Positions 25,467 to 35,028 of a stretch of 64,000 bases of DNA are shown here, piece by piece. Each line of letters opens with the position of its first letter. Within the stretch, counting starts at the first letter, position 1. Origin of the DNA: Phytoactinopolyspora halotolerans (lineage in GTDB: Bacteria > Actinomycetota > Actinomycetes > Jiangellales > Jiangellaceae). Location: the NCBI RefSeq assembly GCF_010550675.1, contig NZ_JAAGOA010000011.1, positions 1 through 64,000 of the forward strand. The letters run 5' to 3'. Both the position numbers and the translations under genes were made by a program. Under the pieces are notes generated by a model. It did no database searches, was not told where the DNA came from, and was given only the letters and a program-made list of their open reading frames with translations.

Positions 25467-26204
25467 TCACAGGTTGATGGTGACCTCGGCGTCCTCGCGG
25501 AGCTTGCCGACCAGTTCTTCCGCGGCGGCGGACTCCTTCTCCGCCTTGGCCTGCTCTTCAAGCTGCGGCTTGACCTCTTCGAACGGAGGCATCTCGGGTG
25601 CTTCCTCGCCCGCCTGCCCCTGCTGAGCCTCGGCCTGCTCGTAAAGCTCGCGCAATTCCTTCTCGGTCGGCTCCGTGTCGCCGGCCTCGTCGGCGATGAG
25701 CTCGTCGAGCTTGACCTGATTCTCAAGCTGAGCCATCACCTCGTCCTCGGCCATGCCCTGCTCTTCCAGCGCGGCGATGAACTCGTCCGCCGACTCGAGC
25801 CCGTTCTGCGTAGCGAGATCGTTCAACGTCTGGTCGATCTCCTCCTGCGAGGCGTCGACGTTGCGGTTGTCCGCTTCCTGGAGCAGCAGCTCGTTGCTGA
25901 CCATGTTGTCGGCTGTCTGCTGCTTGAGTTGTTCCTCGTCGACGTCTTCGCCGGTCGCCTGCGCCTGCATAGCGAATTGCTGGAATTGGCTTTCGTAAGC
26001 GGGAACGAAATCCTCTTTGAGGATTTCTTCGCCGTTCACGACGGCGACAACGTCGGGAATGCTCTCCAAATCGGGTTCAGGCGCGGCGGGTTCCTGCTCT
26101 GCGCTGTTCTCGTCAGCGCTCTCGTCTGCGTCATCGTCGCTGCATGCCGCCAGGAAAGGTAGCGAGACAACCAAGCCGAGGCTAATGAGGAGTTTCTTAT
26201 TCAC
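25467..26204 (-). CDS. SurA-N domain lipoprotein, possible extracytoplasmic chaperone
   Basis: 245 aa from GTG 26204, which has AAGGG 7 bases upstream. An in-frame GTG at 26219 is the alternative. The signal peptide ends in lipobox LAAC. After an acidic linker, 'DVVAVVNGEEILKEDFVPAYESQFQQ' is the SurA/PrsA N-terminal fold. The rest is Glu/Gln-rich and helical. No parvulin (PPIase) domain follows, so it would be a chaperone without isomerase activity. It is strongly acidic. Its 3' end abuts the rnpB promoter. Confidence 0.82.
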   Translation of the reverse strand: MNKKLLISLGLVVSLPFLAACSDDDADESADENSAEQEPAAPEPDLESIPDVVAVVNGEEILKEDFVPAYESQFQQFAMQAQATGEDVDEEQLKQQTADNMVSNELLLQEADNRNVDASQEEIDQTLNDLATQNGLESADEFIAALEEQGMAEDEVMAQLENQVKLDELIADEAGDTEPTEKELRELYEQAEAQQGQAGEEAPEMPPFEEVKPQLEEQAKAEKESAAAEELVGKLREDAEVTINL

Positions 26205-26385
26205 CAGGGGGCCCTTCACTTCTCGTGCATAACCCCGGCCACGCTAGCACGGCGACCTCTGCGGTTGCCATGTTGCGTCATGCGAGACGCAATTCGATCG
26301 GTGGCCAGGGATAATGAGATGATTGCTCAGGCAATTGGTGCATGAAGGGCGAAGCTATTCGCGCCGTACATTCTGTCCGAACGGC

Positions 26386-27147
26386 TCACTGCGGGTGCGT
26401 CTCGGCGGCCAGCAGTGCAGCGCCGATGATGCCGCCGTCGTTGCGGAGCGCCGCGGGCACGATCGGCGTCTCCAGCTTCAGCCGCGGCAGGAACCGCTCC
26501 GATTTCTTGCTGATCCCGCCGCCGACGACGAACAGGTCGGGGGAGAAGAGGAACTCCAGATAGGAGTAGACCAGCTGCAGCCGGTCCGCCCAGTCCTCCC
26601 ACGAGAGGTCTTCGCGCTCCCGGACCGACGACGCCGCGTAGTGCTCGGCTTCCAGGCCGTTCTCCAGGTAGAGGTGTCCGAACTCCGTATTCGGCTGCAG
26701 CACGCCTCGGTGCAGCAGCGCGCTGCCGATGCCGGTGCCGAGCGTGGTCACGATGACCACACCGTCGACCTCGGCACCGGCACCCAGGCGCGCCTCGGCC
26801 AGCCCGGCGGCATCGGCGTCGTTGATGGCGGTGACCGGCTGGCCGGTACGTTCGGTCAGCTCCTTCTCCAGGTTCACGCCGACCCACGCGTCGTCGACGT
26901 TCGCGGCCGAGCCGACCACGCCCCGCCGGACGACACCCGGAAAGGTGCAGCCGAACGGCTGCTTCCAATCGAAGGCCTCCAGTACCTGGAGCACCACCTC
27001 GATGACGTTCTGCGGCGTGGATTCGTCCGGCGTCTCGATCCGCACCCGCTCCTCGGTGAACTCACCGCGGCGCAGGTCGACGGGTGCTCCTTTGATTCCG
27101 CTGCCGCCGATGTCGATGCCGAAGCCGATCTCGTTCGTGGTCGCCAC
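26386..27147 (-). CDS. ppgK: Polyphosphate glucokinase (ROK family)
   Basis: 253 aa. It phosphorylates glucose using polyphosphate or ATP (EC 2.7.1.63). '[17 protein letters not shown]' is the PPGK-type phosphate loop, and '[11 protein letters not shown]', '[15 protein letters not shown]' and 'EFGHLYL' are the usual sugar/phosphate motifs. The likely start is GTG 27147, four bases after the stop of the upstream MFS gene, so the two are cotranscribed. No strong SD is seen. Translational coupling is likely. Confidence 0.93.
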   Translation of the reverse strand: MATTNEIGFGIDIGGSGIKGAPVDLRRGEFTEERVRIETPDESTPQNVIEVVLQVLEAFDWKQPFGCTFPGVVRRGVVGSAANVDDAWVGVNLEKELTERTGQPVTAINDADAAGLAEARLGAGAEVDGVVIVTTLGTGIGSALLHRGVLQPNTEFGHLYLENGLEAEHYAASSVREREDLSWEDWADRLQLVYSYLEFLFSPDLFVVGGGISKKSERFLPRLKLETPIVPAALRNDGGIIGAALLAAETHPQ

Positions 27148-27151
27148 GCCA

Positions 27152-28699
27152 CTAGCTTGGCCGATCCTCGCCGTCCTCGCCAGCGCGACGCAGCAGTATC
27201 GCGACCAGCGCGGCCATCGCCACCATGAGGGCGAGGTTGACCGCGCCGGCCACCTGCAAGCCCCGGGAGAACGCATCCCGTGCGACCTCCAGCAACTCCG
27301 AACCCGTCGGCGCCGGAAGACCGGCTGCCACGTCGAGAGCAGCGGGCAGCGTGTCGCCGGCCAGGTCGTGGGCGCTGGACTCGAGTCCGTCGGGCAGCGC
27401 ATCGCCGGAGGTGCGGCCTCGGTAGACCGCCGTCGCGATACTCCCGCTGGCTGCGACACCCATCGCCAAGCCGAGTTCGGACGATGTCTCGGCCATGCCC
27501 GAGGCGGAACCGGCTCGCTCGGGCGGAGCGCTGCCGATGACGAGATCGTACGTGAGAGCGACGGCCGGATTGATCGCCAGCGAGATGATCGTGAACCCGA
27601 GCACCGCCGGGATGACACTGCTGTCCGGACCCGCCTGGGTGACGGCGACCAGGCCCAGGCCGCTGACCAGCATGCTCACCGCGATGACGGGCGCATGCCG
27701 CCACCGCCTCGCCAGCGCCGGTGCGACCAGGCTGGTGCCGATCGCGACGACCATGCCCGGGATGATCAGCAGCCCCGCGGTGCGGGCCGAGACGTCCAGG
27801 ACGAGTTGCAGGTACTGGATGATCAGGAACTGCATGCCTGCGATCACGAGCAGCCCGGCGAGCTGCGCGCCGAGCGCCGTACTGAAGCGCCGGTCGCCCA
27901 GCAGCTTCAGATCCATCAGCGGTTCGGTCAGCCTGCGCTGCCGGCGGACGAACACCGCACCGACGACGAGCCCACCACCCAGGACGGCCAGGGCCGTCGA
28001 TATCGATCCGCCCTTGGCGATCTCCTTCACGCCATAGACCACCGCGAGGATCGCCGCCAGGGACAATGCGACGCTGGCCATGTCGAGCCGTCCCGCGCCC
28101 GCGTTCCGGTACTCGGGCAACAGCGCGCGGCCCAGCACCAACAGAATCGCCATCGCGGGCGCACTGATGAGAAAGACCGAACCCCACCAGAAGTGCTCCA
28201 AGAGCAGGCCACCGATCAGCGGGCCGACGGCACCGCCGACCATGAAGTTGATCATCCAGACCGCGATCGCGAACGAGCGCTGACGCGGGTCCTGGAACAT
28301 GTTGCTGATCAGCGAGAGGGTCGACGGCATCAACGTCGCCCCGGTGATACCGAGTAATGCGCGGGCGGCGATCAGCATCTCCGCGCTGGTCGAGTAGGCG
28401 GCCAGTACCGACGCGAGGCCGAACGCGGCCGCGCCGATCAGCAGCAGGCGTCGACGGCCGATCCGGTCCCCGAGGGTGCCCATCGTGATCAGGAAACCGG
28501 CGATGAGGAAGCCGTAGATGTCCGTGATCCACAGCAACTGCGAGCTGCTCGGTCGCAGGTCGGAGCTGAGCTCCGGCACGGCGAGATGCAGCACCGTCAT
28601 GTCCAGCCCGATCAGCATCGTCGGAATGGCGAGTGTCGCCAGGCCGAGCCACTCGCGGCGTCCCGCCTTGGCCGGCGCGGAGGTGGTTGTCGTGTCCAT
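27152..28699 (-). CDS. MFS drug:H+ antiporter, DHA2 (14-TM) family
   Basis: 515 aa. 'LGLATLAIPTMLIGLDMTVLHLAVPELSSDL' is the DHA2 first helix with the D-x-T-V-x-x-A-L-P-like motif. 'GTLGDRIGRRRLLLIG' is MFS motif A, and 'GITGATLMPSTLSLI' and 'GGAVGPLIGGLLLEHFWWGSVFLI' are motif C-like. It resembles SmvA/LfrA exporters of quaternary ammonium compounds and dyes. GAGGGGAG precedes the ATG. Its substrate is not readable from the sequence. It is cotranscribed with ppgK. Confidence 0.9.
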   Translation of the reverse strand: MDTTTTSAPAKAGRREWLGLATLAIPTMLIGLDMTVLHLAVPELSSDLRPSSSQLLWITDIYGFLIAGFLITMGTLGDRIGRRRLLLIGAAAFGLASVLAAYSTSAEMLIAARALLGITGATLMPSTLSLISNMFQDPRQRSFAIAVWMINFMVGGAVGPLIGGLLLEHFWWGSVFLISAPAMAILLVLGRALLPEYRNAGAGRLDMASVALSLAAILAVVYGVKEIAKGGSISTALAVLGGGLVVGAVFVRRQRRLTEPLMDLKLLGDRRFSTALGAQLAGLLVIAGMQFLIIQYLQLVLDVSARTAGLLIIPGMVVAIGTSLVAPALARRWRHAPVIAVSMLVSGLGLVAVTQAGPDSSVIPAVLGFTIISLAINPAVALTYDLVIGSAPPERAGSASGMAETSSELGLAMGVAASGSIATAVYRGRTSGDALPDGLESSAHDLAGDTLPAALDVAAGLPAPTGSELLEVARDAFSRGLQVAGAVNLALMVAMAALVAILLRRAGEDGEDRPS

Positions 28700-28864
28700 G
28701 TCTCCCCTCGGAGTGTCGAACGTGTCGTCACCACAGGGGCGCTAGGTCGGATCTGGCCGTCGCCAGTTCCGACCTAGCGGATCGCCGGAGCTGTCCAGAG
28801 CGAACTTCGTCAGGGAGCTCAGTCAGCCGCGCCCGTCTCCGCTGTCTCCGTCCTCTCCGCCGGC

Positions 28865-29899
28865 TCAGTCGCCAAGCCGGACAAGCATCTTGCCGACGTT
28901 CGAGCCGTTGAGTACGCCGAGCAGGGCGGCAGGGGCCTGGTCCAGCCCTGTGTACACGGTCGTCTCAGTCCGCAGGCTCCCATCGACCAGCCAGGGCGCA
29001 GCCATCGCGACGTACTCGGGAAGGAGATGCAGATAGTCGGTGACGATCATGCCGCGCAAGGTGAGGCTCTTGAACTGCGCACGGAAGAAGTCGCGCGGGC
29101 CGGGGACCGGTCCGGTGGCGTTGTATCCGCTGATGGATCCCACCATCGCGATCCTCCCGCCGGCTCGCATAGCGCCGATAGCCGCCTCCAGGTGGTCGCC
29201 GCCGACGTTGTCCACGTAGAGGTCGATACCGTCGGGCGCGAGCTCGGCGAGCTGCTTCTCGATCGACCCGGCGCGGTAATCGATGGCCGCGTCGAAACCG
29301 AACTGCTCCACCAGCTTGGTGGTTTTCGCGGGGCCGCCTGCCGAACCGATGACTCGGGAGGCGCCGAACGTGCGTGCCAGCTGCCCGGCGATGCTCCCCA
29401 CGGCGCCGGCGGCCGCCGAGACGAAGACGACGTCTCCGGAGCGGACCGGGGTGACCTCGGTGACGGCGGCGTAGGCGGTGAGCCCGGTCAGGCCGAGTGC
29501 GCCGAGATAGGCTTCGGCCGGCGCGATGGTCGTATCCAGCACTGTCGCGTCGGCGGCGTCGACGACGGCGAAATCTCGCCAGCCGAGGAAATGCGACACG
29601 GTGGCGCCGGCGGGTACGGCGTCGGACCTGGAAGCCACGACTTCACCGACCGCGCCACCTTCGAGCGGGGCGTCGAGCTGGAACGGCGGAAGATACGATT
29701 CGACATCGTTCATCCTGCCGCGCATGTACGGGTCGACGGACATCCATGTGTTGCGGACCAGAACCTGTTCGTCACCGATCGTGGGAATGTCGATGTCGGC
29801 GAGTTCAAAGTTGGCGAGCTCCGGTTCGCCCACCGGCCTGGATGCAAGCCGGATCTCTCTGCCAGCGGTCTGGGTGGTGCCGTCGGCGCTCAATGCCAT
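28865..29899 (-). CDS. NADP-dependent MDR oxidoreductase (CurA/leukotriene B4 12-hydroxydehydrogenase type)
   Basis: 344 aa. Zinc-independent medium-chain reductase: 'REIRLASRPVGEPELANFEL', 'VRNTWMSVDPYMRGRM', 'GLTGLTAYAAV', 'VFVSAAAGAVGSIAGQLA' (nucleotide-binding AxxGxxG), 'GSAGGPAKTTKLVEQFGFDAAIDY' and 'DNVGGDHLEAAI'. It reduces activated C=C bonds such as enones. ATG 29899 follows GAAGGAG. An AraC-type regulator is divergently transcribed 167 bases away and probably controls it. Confidence 0.92.
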   Translation of the reverse strand: MALSADGTTQTAGREIRLASRPVGEPELANFELADIDIPTIGDEQVLVRNTWMSVDPYMRGRMNDVESYLPPFQLDAPLEGGAVGEVVASRSDAVPAGATVSHFLGWRDFAVVDAADATVLDTTIAPAEAYLGALGLTGLTAYAAVTEVTPVRSGDVVFVSAAAGAVGSIAGQLARTFGASRVIGSAGGPAKTTKLVEQFGFDAAIDYRAGSIEKQLAELAPDGIDLYVDNVGGDHLEAAIGAMRAGGRIAMVGSISGYNATGPVPGPRDFFRAQFKSLTLRGMIVTDYLHLLPEYVAMAAPWLVDGSLRTETTVYTGLDQAPAALLGVLNGSNVGKMLVRLGD

Positions 29900-30066
29900 G
29901 GCTGTTCTCGCTCCTTCGTAGACGGAAATCGAGCTGGGGGACGACAGTGCGGACGGTGCGTCGCGGACAGGGCGTCGTCCCGGTATGCCTCTAGCCAACC
30001 GTGGAATGTGCGACGGTGAAATGTCCTCGAGGCTCATCGAGATGTTCGCTCGTCTAAGATGGCGGC

Positions 30067-31029
30067 GTGGATGCGCTTGCCGGCATGATGCACGAGGTTC
30101 GATCGAGCGGATCCTTGTTCGGTCGCACGATCATGGGGGCGCCCTGGGCGATCCGGTTCGAAGACGGTGCACCGCTCACTCTCGTGACGATGGTGCGCGG
30201 GAACGCGTGGATAGTCCCGGACGGCGGCGAACCGGTACAGATCCGGCCGAAGGACACGGCGATCGTCGTCGGGCCGGAACCGTTCACCGTCACCGACGAC
30301 CCATCCCGGCGCACGGTGCCGCTCTACGTGGTCCTGGCGCCTGACCAGTGCGTGACAGCATCCGGGAAGCCGGTCGAGGACGCGCTCGGGCTGACCACGC
30401 GGACCTGCGGTGACAGCCTGGACAGTCCGAACGTGCTGCTCACCGGAACCTACCAGGTCGCCGGACAGATCCCCGGCCGGCTGCTGAGCGCGTTGCCCCA
30501 GGTCCTGGTGGTGCCCGACGACGGCGGCCCGTGCCCGATCTTCGACCTGACGGTCGAGGAGATCGCCCGCGAGGACCCTGGCCAGCAAGCCGTACTGGAC
30601 AGGTTGCTGGACCTGATCCTGCTGTCGACGCTGCGGGAGTGGTTCGCCCGGCCGGGGTCCTGTCCGCCGCCGTGGTACCGCGCGAGCAGCGATCCGACCG
30701 TCGGACCCGCGTTGCGTGCCATGCATGACGAGCCGACCCGGACATGGACGGTCGAGACGCTTGCCCGAGAGGCAGGGGTGTCACGAGCCACGTTCGCGCG
30801 GCGCTTCACCGAGCTGCTCGGTGAGCCGCCCATGGCCTACCTGACGGGCTGGCGACTGAGCATGGCGGCGGACCTGCTGCAACGCACCGACGCGACCGTG
30901 GAGTCCATTGCGCGCAAGGTCGGATACTCCAACGCCTATGCGCTCAGCGTGGCGTTCAAGCGCCACTTCGGGATCCGGCCGAGTGGGTATCGCGCCGGCG
31001 TCTCGGCCACCTTCGTCCCCGCCGCCTGA
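30067..31029 (+). CDS. AraC-family regulator with cupin sensor
   Basis: 320 aa. The N-terminal half is a cupin_6/AraC-binding domain ('GAPWAIRFEDGAPLTLVTMVRGNAWI'). The C-terminal half has two HTHs: 'WTVETLAREAGVSRATFARRFTELLGEPPMAYLTGWRLSMAADLL' and 'VESIARKVGYSNAYALSVAFKRHFGIRPSGYR'. The GTG start lacks an SD and has TAAGAT 6 bases upstream, so a leaderless message is possible. It is divergent from the oxidoreductase gene, its likely target. Confidence 0.9.
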   Translation: MDALAGMMHEVRSSGSLFGRTIMGAPWAIRFEDGAPLTLVTMVRGNAWIVPDGGEPVQIRPKDTAIVVGPEPFTVTDDPSRRTVPLYVVLAPDQCVTASGKPVEDALGLTTRTCGDSLDSPNVLLTGTYQVAGQIPGRLLSALPQVLVVPDDGGPCPIFDLTVEEIAREDPGQQAVLDRLLDLILLSTLREWFARPGSCPPPWYRASSDPTVGPALRAMHDEPTRTWTVETLAREAGVSRATFARRFTELLGEPPMAYLTGWRLSMAADLLQRTDATVESIARKVGYSNAYALSVAFKRHFGIRPSGYRAGVSATFVPAA

Positions 31030-31030
31030 C

Positions 31031-31097
31031 ACCACCCCATGATCATGAACACTTTCCGTGCTATGTGCACGGTTAGTGTTCATGATCATGGGGTGGT
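31031..31097. repeat. Long hairpin element, bidirectional terminator (copy 1)
   Basis: The arms 31031-31053 and 31075-31097 are perfect 23-base complements containing CCCCATGATCATGAACA. An inner CCGTGC/GCACGG stem extends the hairpin. It lies between the convergent araC-type gene and map. The map stop codon and its last codons are inside the right arm. A second element with the same core is at 45891-45947. Confidence 0.85.
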
Positions 31098-31934
31098 GAG
31101 GATCTCCGCGCCGCTTTCGGTGATGAGGATGGTGTGCTCGAACTGGGCGGAGCGGCGCAGGTCCTTGGTGACGACCGTCCACCCGTCGTCCCACATCCGC
31201 CACTCGTGCGTACCGAGGTTGATCATCGGCTCGATCGTGAAGACCATGCCGGCCTCGATGAGCGTAGTGGAACCCGGGTCGTCGTAGTGCGGGATGACCA
31301 ATCCGGAGTGGAACGCCTCGCCGACGCCGTGCCCGGTGAACTCGCGCACGACGCCGTAGCCGAAGCGCTTCGCGTAGGACTCGATCACCCGGCCGATCAC
31401 GTTGATCGCGCGTCCCGGCTTGGCCGCCTTGATACCCCGCATCAGCGCCTCGTGCGTCCGTTCCACCAGCAGCCGGCTCTCCTCGTCGACGTCCCCGGCG
31501 AAGAACGTGGCGTTGTTGTCGCCGTGCACACCGCCGATGTAGGCGGTGATGTCGACGTTGACGATGTCGCCGTCGGCAATGACCGTCGAGTCCGGGATGC
31601 CGTGGCAGATGACCTCGTTCACACTCGTGCACAGTGACTTCGGGAAGCCACGGTAGCCGAGCGTCGACGGGTACGCGCCGTGGTCACAGAGGAACTCATG
31701 ACCGATCCGGTCCAGCTCATCGGTGGTGACGCCGGGGGCGACGTGCTTGCCGACCTCCTGGAGCGCTCGCGCGGCGAGCTGTGCGGCCACACGGATGCGC
31801 TCGATGGTCTCGGCGTCCTTCACCTCTGACCCGGTGAACCTGGCCGGCTGCGGCTTGTCGACGTACTCGGGGCGGGCGATCGACTGCGGGACGGGTCGTC
31901 GGGGCGACACGGTGCCGGGAACGAGGTGACTCAC
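31086..31934 (-). CDS. map: Methionine aminopeptidase, type I
   Basis: 282 aa. It removes initiator Met (EC 3.4.11.18). The metal ligands are visible in '[19 protein letters not shown]' (two Asp), '[13 protein letters not shown]' (His), 'FTIEPMI' (Glu) and 'QFEHTILIT' (Glu). The N-terminal '[19 protein letters not shown]' is the actinobacterial MapB-type extension. The start is GTG 31934. There is no SD, and TAGACT lies 8 bases upstream, suggesting a near-leaderless message. The stop codon lies within the hairpin element. Confidence 0.94.
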   Translation of the reverse strand: MSHLVPGTVSPRRPVPQSIARPEYVDKPQPARFTGSEVKDAETIERIRVAAQLAARALQEVGKHVAPGVTTDELDRIGHEFLCDHGAYPSTLGYRGFPKSLCTSVNEVICHGIPDSTVIADGDIVNVDITAYIGGVHGDNNATFFAGDVDEESRLLVERTHEALMRGIKAAKPGRAINVIGRVIESYAKRFGYGVVREFTGHGVGEAFHSGLVIPHYDDPGSTTLIEAGMVFTIEPMINLGTHEWRMWDDGWTVVTKDLRRSAQFEHTILITESGAEILTTP

Positions 31935-32045
31935 AACAGGCCAGTCTAATTGCGTCAGTTGTGTGATCCACGTCCGTGCCCGGAACCGTGGGCGTCGGTG
32001 GGGTATGTGCACCTATCGTGGTCTTAGATCGGAAGGAGCCCGGGC

Positions 32046-32249
32046 ATGAGCGGACCGTGGTATTGGTGCCTGATTCACGCACGCGTCGAGCCGGAGGCCG
32101 GTTGTCCGAACGATCGACGGCTCGGACCGTACGAGACGGAAGAGGAGGCGGCCCAGGCGATCGCCCGGACCCGCGAACGCACCGCCCAGATGGACGAGGC
32201 CGACCGGCGCGAACGTGAGTGGGGCAAAGGCTGGGAGGAGGGCCGCTAG
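32046..32249 (+). CDS. Small conserved SPOR-like hypothetical protein
   Basis: 67 aa. 'WYWCLIHARVEPEAGCPNDRRLGPYETEEEAAQAIARTRERTAQMDEADRRERE' has two Cys that may bind metal or form a disulfide, then a SPOR-like 'LGPYETEEEAAQAIARTRER'. Small proteins of this kind accompany map in actinobacteria, often annotated as SPOR-domain or hypothetical. AAGGAG lies just upstream. It is divergent from map. Function is unknown. Confidence 0.8.
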   Translation: MSGPWYWCLIHARVEPEAGCPNDRRLGPYETEEEAAQAIARTRERTAQMDEADRREREWGKGWEEGR

Positions 32250-32261
32250 GTCAGCCGGCCC

Positions 32262-32300
32262 GGCGAGCGCCTCAGGCGAGCGTCTCGGGCGAGCGCCTCG
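32262..32300. repeat. Three 13-bp tandem repeats
   Basis: GGCGAGCGCCTCA, GGCGAGCGTCTCG and GGCGAGCGCCTCG lie head to tail in the 84-base gap between the small SPOR-like gene and the 3' end of the LCP gene. The units differ at two positions. Probably slipped-strand expansion of neutral sequence. Confidence 0.7.
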
Positions 32301-32333
32301 GGCAGCGGCCTGGCGGCGACCCCCGTTCGGTCC

Positions 32334-33785
32334 TCACGACGGCGTGGGTCGCGGGCTCGCACCTGACATGCCCGAACTCGGCCGGTGTTTCGGGCCGATG
32401 GCGTCGGCGACGGCCTCATGCAGGATGTCGTAGTCGGGATCAGCGGACGTCGAGCCCATGGTCGTCTGGAAGAAGTCATAGGTGAGCGGCATCGTCTCGA
32501 TAGCGCCGTCCTGCACGTCGAACATCAGCTGGATCAGCGCCGGAAACAGCTGCTCGGGGATGTCGGTCTCGACGATGTCCCTGGTCGCCGTGGCGATACT
32601 CTGATACTGGGTCAGCATGGTCTGTGGATCCACCTGGTGTGCGATGGCGTTCAGCACGTACTGCTGGCGGACCATGCGGTCGTTGTCGTCAGAACCGCAC
32701 CGAGATCGGGCGAACCACAGCGCCTGCGATCCGTCGAGATGCTGGTTCTCGCCTGCCTTGATGTATCCCCGAGGCTCGGTGCAGCCGGTGCCGTCTTCCT
32801 TGTTCTTGTTGCCGATCGGGATGTCGCGCGGCACATCGAGCGTCACGCCCCCGATCGCGTCGACGAGCACCTGGAACCCCTCGAGATTGACCATGACGAA
32901 GTAGTCGAGGTCGATGTCGAGCGCGCCCTCGACCGCGGCCTTCGTCGCGTCCGCGCCGGGGTTGTCGATCCCGTCGAAGACGTCGGCGTGGTCGCGGGGG
33001 ACGAAGTCGTAAACGGCGTTGATCATCCAATCACGTGGATCTCCGGGACCGGTGAAGCCGTCCGGGTAGCGCTCGTGCAACGGGCTGCCGGCCGGGAACT
33101 CGAAGCCCACGAGGTTCCTCGGCACCGAGATCATAACCGTGTCACCGCTGTCGGTATCGACGCTGGCCACGATCAGGGTGTCCGGTCGATCGCCGGTTCG
33201 TCCATCGCCGGCGTCGCTGCCGAGCAACAGGAGATTGAGCCGGGACAGATCGGCCCATGGATCGTTGTGGTCCGCGATCTCGGGTGCGGTGAGGCTCTCG
33301 CCGCCCGAGATCGCTCCGATGAGACTGCGTTGAGTGAAGACGTTGTGTGCGGCCAGCGTGAGCGGTCCCACCACCAGGGACGCCGCGACGGTCACGGTGA
33401 GGACACCACCGAGCCGCTTCCGCACCGGCAATCCCACGGGCTCCAGCAATCGATGGCTGACCAGCGCGATCATCAGCCAGATCGCTGCAACCGAGATCAG
33501 GCCGACGCCGACGAGCAACAGCGCACTGCGATCACCGCCGTAGGCGAGCAGCCGCCGGTTCGGGATGAGGATGACCAGGAGCACCACGGTGAAGGCGCCG
33601 AGAAGGGTTGTGCCGAGCAGAAGGCCGCCGATGCGCCGCCTGCCTGCCGCCATGAGGCCGAGGCCGGGAAGAAGCGTGCCGGCCGCCGTCCGGACCAGGA
33701 ACCGGCCGTATCGCTGCCGCCGCCGACTGCGCCGGGCGTGCCGGCGTGCGCCGCGGGGGCCGTGCTGGTGTCCGTGCGTGGCCAC
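32334..33785 (-). CDS. LytR-CpsA-Psr (LCP) family cell-wall glycopolymer ligase
   Basis: About 483 aa. LCP enzymes attach glycopolymers (wall teichoic acids, arabinogalactan and the like) to peptidoglycan from undecaprenyl-phosphate carriers. A basic N-terminus is followed by four hydrophobic segments. The extracellular LCP domain follows, with 'LNLLLLGSDAGDGRTGDRPDTLIVASVD', 'VMISVPRNLVGFEF', 'NPGADATKAAVEGALDIDLDYFVMVNLEGFQVLVDAIGGVTLDVP' and 'GSQALWFARSRCGSDDNDRMVRQQYVLNAI', which carry the conserved Arg/Asp residues. GTG 33785 has AAAGGTG at good spacing. GTG 33794 is also possible. Confidence 0.92.
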   Translation of the reverse strand: MATHGHQHGPRGARRHARRSRRRQRYGRFLVRTAAGTLLPGLGLMAAGRRRIGGLLLGTTLLGAFTVVLLVILIPNRRLLAYGGDRSALLLVGVGLISVAAIWLMIALVSHRLLEPVGLPVRKRLGGVLTVTVAASLVVGPLTLAAHNVFTQRSLIGAISGGESLTAPEIADHNDPWADLSRLNLLLLGSDAGDGRTGDRPDTLIVASVDTDSGDTVMISVPRNLVGFEFPAGSPLHERYPDGFTGPGDPRDWMINAVYDFVPRDHADVFDGIDNPGADATKAAVEGALDIDLDYFVMVNLEGFQVLVDAIGGVTLDVPRDIPIGNKNKEDGTGCTEPRGYIKAGENQHLDGSQALWFARSRCGSDDNDRMVRQQYVLNAIAHQVDPQTMLTQYQSIATATRDIVETDIPEQLFPALIQLMFDVQDGAIETMPLTYDFFQTTMGSTSADPDYDILHEAVADAIGPKHRPSSGMSGASPRPTPS

Positions 33786-33958
33786 GACATGCACCTTTCG
33801 TCCGTCGTCGCTGGGCCACGGACGAGCTTAAGCGGTGAAGCTCCCGGCGGCGGACATCGGCTGTCATCGGTACGACGAGTCGCGAGAAAGCGCCGCCGTG
33901 CGGCGCCGGGTCGGTCCGGCCCGACGCCGCCCCGCGAGGCATCGACTGTGCCGCATCG

Positions 33959-33988
33959 CGATCAGCGGCTCAGTCGATCAGCGGCTCA
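33959..33988. repeat. 16-bp tandem duplication between LCP and panB genes
   Basis: CGATCAGCGGCTCA occurs at 33959-33972 and 33975-33988, a 16-base period, just beyond the panB stop codon. The remaining ~170 bases up to the LCP start hold no gene. Confidence 0.65.
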
Positions 33989-34001
33989 TTGTCTCGGCGA
34001 C

Positions 34002-34844
34002 TCAGTGGTAGGTGTGCTCGTCGGCCGGGAACCGTCCGGCGACAACCTCGTCGGCGAACGCGTGTGTCGCCGCCGCGAGATCGCGGCGGAGATGGCCGAA
34101 TGCCTTGACGAATCGGGGCGTCGGCGCCTCGTCCGGCCGCATGCCGGCCATGTCCTGCCAGACCAGCACCTGTGCATCGCAGTCCGGGCCCGCGCCGATG
34201 CCGATCACCGGGATGGACAGGCGCTTGGTGACCTCGGCTGCGACCTGCGCGGTGACCATCTCCAGGACGATGGAGAACGCGCCGGCCTCTTCCAGCGCCA
34301 GGGCGGACTCGATCAGCTCGTCCGCCTGAGCCCCGCGGCCCTGCACCCGGTACCCGCCGAGCGCGTTGACGCTCTGCGGGGTGAAGCCGGTATGCGCCAT
34401 CACCGGAATGCCGGCCTCGACGATCCGGCGCACCGACTCGACCACGGTGCGGCCGCCCTCGAGCTTGACCGCTTGGACCCCGGTCTCCTTCATGACCTGG
34501 ATCGACGTGGCCAGCGCCTGTTCCGGCCCGAGCTGGTACGAGCCGAAGGGCAGGTCGCAGACGATCAGTGCGCGCTTGGTGGAGCGTACGACGGCGCGCG
34601 CGAGCGGAACCATCTCCTCCACTGTCACCGGCACGGTGTCCGCATGCGCGTACACGTTGTTTCCGGCCGAGTCGCCGACGAGCAGCACGGGGATCCCCGC
34701 CTCGTCGAAGATCTCCGCCGTGTACATGTCGTACGAGGTGAGCATCGGCCAGCGCTCGCCGTTCTCCTTCGCGACGCGGAGGTCGCGGATGGTGATGCGC
34801 CTGCTCCGTTCACCGCCGTACAGCGGTGCCGTCTCAACGGCCAT
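34002..34844 (-). CDS. panB: 3-methyl-2-oxobutanoate hydroxymethyltransferase
   Basis: 280 aa. It makes ketopantoate from 2-oxoisovalerate and methylene-THF (EC 2.1.2.11), the first step of pantothenate synthesis. Motifs are 'RITIRDLRVAKENGERWPMLTSYDMYTAEIFDEAGIPVLLVGDSAGNNVY', 'DLPFGSYQ', 'GVQAVKLEGG', 'GIPVMAHTGFTPQSVNALGGY' and 'IPVIGIGAGPDCDAQVLVWQDMAGM'. ATG 34844 follows AAGGAG. It is transcribed alone. The rest of the pan genes are not in the window. Confidence 0.95.
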   Translation of the reverse strand: MAVETAPLYGGERSRRITIRDLRVAKENGERWPMLTSYDMYTAEIFDEAGIPVLLVGDSAGNNVYAHADTVPVTVEEMVPLARAVVRSTKRALIVCDLPFGSYQLGPEQALATSIQVMKETGVQAVKLEGGRTVVESVRRIVEAGIPVMAHTGFTPQSVNALGGYRVQGRGAQADELIESALALEEAGAFSIVLEMVTAQVAAEVTKRLSIPVIGIGAGPDCDAQVLVWQDMAGMRPDEAPTPRFVKAFGHLRRDLAAATHAFADEVVAGRFPADEHTYH

Positions 34845-35028
34845 GGCAAGACTCCTTACGTCGTCTCGAGGCCCGCTTCTCGGGTCCCCTGACACCAGGA
34901 ATTCTCCCACGCCTGCCGAGATCCATGCCTGCCATACGAACGAACACGTCCGGACCTCGGTGCGTGGCACGCAGGTGGGTATCCGAGAGCGCGGAGGAGT
35001 ACGTGTCGGAAGGCGGAAGAGGGATTCG

